Shown: positions 60,011-64,000 of the stretch, one piece after another | How the letters are laid out: each line of letters opens with the position of its first letter | Numbering within the stretch: the first letter of the stretch is position 1 | The notes under the pieces: generated by a model | Told to the model about the DNA's origin: nothing | Databases searched by the model: none | Seen by the model: only the letters and a program-made list of their open reading frames with translations | Made by a program: the position numbers and the translations under genes | Assembly (NCBI GenBank): GCA_021234155.1 | Contig: JAJEKV010000009.1 | Span: forward strand, 11,662,546-11,726,545 | Length of the DNA stretch: 64,000 nucleotides | Origin: Isoetes taiwanensis | Lineage: Eukaryota; Streptophyta; Lycopodiopsida; Isoetales; Isoetaceae | Direction of reading: 5' to 3'

Positions 60011-60660
60011 GAAATGAAACAAAAAAACTAACCTTACATTCCTAATCAATCAACAAACTGCCTTTGCAAAGAAGGGGAGATGCACATATGGGAAGAAAAG
60101 GGGCCAAACCCTAACTTACAACAACCTAGCAAGCCAAAGCAATGCAAACATGTGAAGGCCTGATGTTAAGACAGCACAAAGGTGGCTAAAAACTAGACGC
60201 AAGGACTAAATGAAACGGAGGAAACGAGCAACCAAGTGAGCGGAGACCATAGGAGCAGCAAGCAAGCCAGAACAAAGAGATAAAGCGCGAGACTTTTTAG
60301 AGGCTGAGATGCGGAACAAACCATCGTGGCATCGACTGTGAAACCTAAGAAGACAGTGCGATGAGAAATGCAAAACCGACACGTTTTCCAAGCAAGAAGA
60401 AAACCGGCTTGCTGTACTAAGAAAAGAACGGTGAGGAGGCCAGATGGAGACATGATGATAACCCGATTTCAAGTCTATCGCAGAAAGGAAATAGGCAGGT
60501 TTGCAAAGATGAGAGAGCAGGTCTAATGATTCATAGCGAAAAGGGGACAGATAAAAAACAGTTCAACACACGCAAATCTAAGATAAGACGCCACTTTCCT
60601 TGACCTTTAAAAACCACCCCCAACATGGAACAGAAGAAGGGACAAGAAGGCGCCAGGGGA
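60010..60660 (-). mobile_element. Second, rearranged DIRS-like fragment
   Basis: 60155-60660 aligns with 58222-58800 at high identity but lacks about 115 bp (58487-58602 equivalent). It encodes the same KSGYHHVSIWPPHR segment. At its left it is joined to a copy of 59540-59690, sequence that lies elsewhere in the first element, so the two copies differ in arrangement. Confidence 0.65.
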
Positions 60661-61737
60661 AAAAACGGATTCAGCTTCTATATTGTAGCAAGGATACTAC
60701 TCTTGTGGGTTCTACGATTGGAGGAGCGATAGCACCTGTGGAGCTTAAGCTTTTAGCTTTTTTGCTAATTTAGCTTGTGCTAAAAGCTTCATAGTGAAAT
60801 CAAGCAAGTTTTAAGGCTTCATAGTGAAGCCTAGCGCATTTTATTTTTTATCGAAGTAGTTTTATGTTTTGAATAGTGGCTTCTTTTATGTGCATTTTGG
60901 CAAAGACCTTTTGCCTAACGTGGCATTTGCTGCCATAAATTGGGCATATGAGATAATATGCCTTGATCTAATGGCCAGCAATAAAAAAGCAATCCCCACC
61001 CTCTGCTTTGCAGTCCCTTCCTTAAAGACCTGGCAAGGTCAATTTTTCTCTCAATTAGACAGGCGCAAACCAAAAATCACTTTAAGATTCTTCAACGCAT
61101 AGATTTTTCTCCGGTTCAACCCTTTTAAAAAAACTGCTTGGACCTGAATTTAATAGGGAGGGTGACCTCAGATTTATGGCATCCCAGCAATACTGTTATG
61201 AAAGCAACAGTTGAGGGCTGATTATCATACCCCACACACACGGGACTAAGCTTGTTGATAATTTCAAATCTTCGTAATAAGATATGCTACCTTCAACTCT
61301 CTGGTCCTTTTCGTCTTCAATGCACGTTTATAAGAAAACCATGTTAGTGCTTAAAAAATCATGTCAATTGCAAGAAACCTGTGCAGACACGACGTTATCA
61401 TAAACAATTTTTGCTATATGCCACAATTGCAGGCACCATATAATTGCACATTGGCAACAGCAAGTTTCAGCGAATTAACTGAAACATATTACACCTCCCT
61501 CTTCTGGGAAGCTCTAACAATGGTAGGAATGCAGGTGAAGTGGAACCCATTAGCTAGTCATACTAGGAAGCACATAGTGGAGCTTTTGCTCCTTGAATGG
61601 CAAACATTAGCAGCCAAACCTTCAAAACTGAAGGCATTCCATTGTGCGGCTTCAATATTCTGCTATTCATGATAAGGTCTATGGCAAGCACTCATCAACA
61701 GCACTAGTATATGCAGAAATTGATATGCATTAGCTGC
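60661..61737. other. Intergenic DNA downstream of the nucleotide-sugar transporter gene
   Basis: No supported gene. Short frames at 60869-61102 and 61361-61672 have no family resemblance. The right part is likely the 3' flank and UTR of the minus-strand transporter. Confidence 0.4.
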
Positions 61738-63960
61738 TTAGAAGTCCTTCCCTGAATCACCTTTTTTCCACACAGCCGTAGGATCATCACCATTTGTCTG
61801 TGATGCTCCATTTTCAAGAACCAATAGGGGATCAACTTCTTCTTTGGTCACCTACAAGAAAGAAGTTCAAAATATATTGTTCAACGTGCAGTATATGCAA
61901 TAAAACAGTTAATTATTGACAGCAAGAAATGACCACTCTAGCTAAAAAACATGCATACCAAACATATAGAGAAATAAATATGCAGGACAGGGTGTTAAGA
62001 GCATAGCCGTCCCATATACACGGACGCAAATGGAAAAGAACCATCAAATGCTAATTCTATTCCTGACAATACCCTGATGATAAACAAACTAGAGAAATAA
62101 ATATGCACAACGGGGAAGCCGTCTCAGATACACAACGCAAAATGGAAAGAACGAAAAAGTGCTAACTCCATTCATACAATACCCCGATGATCAATCATTT
62201 GATACTCCCAAACGTAAAACCCTTATTTCGAAGACTGTACCAGCACAAGTAGTAGTATTACCTGTAGCTTTGGAGAGATGACTTCGCTAGGCTTCTGTGG
62301 GCCTTCTATTACACATACATATGAATACAGTGCCATACCAACAACAGCAACTCCAATTCCAAAAATGTTCCTCCAGCTGAAAGGATTTCTCAAGAGAATG
62401 TATCCAAAAGCAAGAACAAGGCATGTCTTTAAATGGCCAAGGACTTGATATGTAACAGGTGATGTCTTGCCAATGACAAGAAAGGTACTGAAGTTGACTG
62501 ACACAGATATCAAGCAAGATAGGATGATAAAAAACTGCAAAACAGCCATCTTCAATAAGCAAATGTAAGCCCGGAAGAAAAAACATAAACAAATAACAGA
62601 ACCAACCAACTTACCAGGACTTTGAATGTGTATCGAAAAGCAAATACATTTTGGTGGGTAAGAAGGCTGTCCATAAATGGGCCCGTCAAAAACAGAGTCA
62701 TTGCTTGGTAAGGGCAAGACTGGTACAGCAGCTGTGTTGATGAGACCTTGAATCTCTTTTGGATGGTGTTCGTCATCTATGCATAAGGTAGTAAAGGAAA
62801 ATTCTCTGTTTTCGTAATAAAACATTGCCCTTAACATGTTTTAACAAAACAATGATTCCACTATGAGATTGATTAAATAAGGATACAATCTGTGCAACAC
62901 ATGTTGTGACAATTGCCATTATTGATAGTACAGAACCTAATAGATTCAGTTGCAAGTCTGTCACAGTTGCTATGCCAACCCCAACAAGGAGAAGTACCAA
63001 AGATAGCTGAATGTTCTGGCTGGTAGCATGAAATTGAATTAGTAACCAGACACACGTCCACACATTACACACGCATGTAGGAACACACAACAGCTCAAAA
63101 TACATCAATATGGAGCTAAAAGACCAAAAAGGATGCCATATTCATCGTATTAATATTCTCGCACTTTAAAACAGCTCAAAATACATCACAAGAACTAGGA
63201 AGGCCACATTGACAACGATCAAGGGACCAGCACCATCAGCAGCATAATAATTCAATCAAAGCAACAGAAGAATCAATAAAAGATAGAAATCTTACCTGAA
63301 CCGCTTTCTAAGGAAAGCTGTTTCGAGAAGAACAGTGCATGGAATGATAGCAAGCTTTGTCATCTGGAAAACCAACAGATGTTACCCTTTTCTGTAAGAA
63401 AGCAAATGAAAGAAGCTAGTTTTGAGATACCTGGTAAAATCCCACAGAATTAAAACCAAGACTCAAGTTAAGGAAACCAATTGATATCCCATTCAGAATG
63501 CCAAAGCCCATAACTGTGCGTGGATCAAAGGGCTTATGCTCAAAAAGATTCAGCATTTGAGCAAAATGAAGGGAGCAATATGTTACCACCAGATGCCAAC
63601 TGGTGAGAGTTGTAGCTGTTTCAGAAGATTAGCAAAAACAATCAGTATAACCACCTCATAAAATGTATAAGATATCATGGACGCCATATCCATGGTATCA
63701 TTCTACAAACTGATAAAAAGAAAGTTATGAAAATAATTAACAATGGTAAAATCCCTAATTATCCATCAAAATATCAACATATATCATTCGAGTGTAGCTG
63801 AATGGAAAATACCAAAACAAAAGCCGAGTGTACTAATCAATGCCTTGTTGCAGATGACAATTGCAACAGATGATACTACTGAGAGGCTTAAAGCACCAAA
63901 GGTTCCCAATTGTGGGCCTGATCCTTCTGCCATATCTGTTTCTTCTTCTTTTGCAGTCAT
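61738..63960 (-). CDS. UDP-xylose transporter-like nucleotide-sugar transporter, seven exons, 360 aa
   Basis: Golgi/ER nucleotide-sugar carrier of the plant NST-KT family, closest by recall to Arabidopsis UXT proteins that import UDP-xylose for cell-wall glycans. Exons: 63960-63813, 63615-63431, 63363-63296, 63019-62887, 62776-62615, 62534-62262 and 61851-61738. All are GT-AG, and the lengths keep one frame of 361 codons including the stop. About ten membrane segments are expected. Conserved stretches: LNGISIGFLNLSLGFNS, YQMTKLAIIPCTVLLET, TNTIQKRFKVSSTQLLYQS and GKTSPVTYQVLGHLKTCLV (from about residue 255). The last exon encodes a short hydrophilic tail. The start is at MTAKEEETDM; MAEG ten codons in is an alternative. 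No lesions were seen, so it is a functional gene. Substrate specificity within the family is inferred. Confidence 0.92.
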
Positions 63961-64000
63961 TCAATATGATGGGAAAAAAAGAATCACCCTATCAGCACAT

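Overview
The window is nuclear DNA of a land plant. Two intact spliced plant genes frame it: a MATE-family efflux carrier on the minus strand (5872-8064) and a UDP-xylose-type nucleotide-sugar transporter on the minus strand (61738-63960). Both have GT-AG introns and close angiosperm-type relatives. Almost everything between is transposon-derived. The mix is unlike a typical flowering plant: a Penelope-like reverse transcriptase element, a DIRS-like tyrosine-recombinase retroelement, several diverged non-LTR elements, and a DUF7869-type pseudogene. This suggests a seedless plant such as a fern or lycophyte. That is inference; no marker in the window fixes the lineage.

Layout. 1-5.8 kb: AT-rich DNA with a 580-bp direct repeat pair and a near-perfect 40-bp-arm hairpin. 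5.9-8.1 kb: MATE gene. 8.1-10 kb: its upstream region and a dispersed repeat that recurs at 32.2 kb. 10.05-19.6 kb: a recent, apparently intact retroelement. It has two 2.6-kb near-identical direct repeats, a spliced ORF1, and a spliced ORF2 carrying a Penelope-like RT with YMDD. 19.6-26 kb: two degraded LINEs on the minus strand. 29.2-32.1 kb: three LINE fragments. 32.2-33.8 kb: a roughly 530-bp tandem repeat. 34.6-35.8 kb: a poly-A-ended LINE 3' part. 36-38 kb: a tandem repeat and a minus-strand copia gag relic. 40.1-40.7 kb: a plus-strand copia gag/protease relic. 41.5-47.5 kb: a minus-strand gene (or recent pseudogene) with a ParB-like domain and a probable DNA-methyltransferase motif. Its introns and upstream DNA are packed with GGCGCC palindromes. 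47.7-50.9 kb: a plus-strand degraded DUF7869-type gene. 51.4-52.9 kb: minisatellites. 52.9-54.8 kb: a multi-exon coiled-coil gene with lesions. 56.2-60.7 kb: a DIRS-like element (RT, RNase H, tyrosine recombinase) and a second rearranged fragment.

The two points most worth follow-up are the Penelope-like element and the ParB/methyltransferase-like locus. In the first, removing a 304-nt intron gives ORF2 an ATG that overlaps the ORF1 stop, and exon 1 sits inside the terminal repeat. In the second, six exact 59-bp tandem units inside one intron carry the same palindrome seen in another intron and upstream of the gene. All identifications rest on reading motifs by eye; no database search was run.
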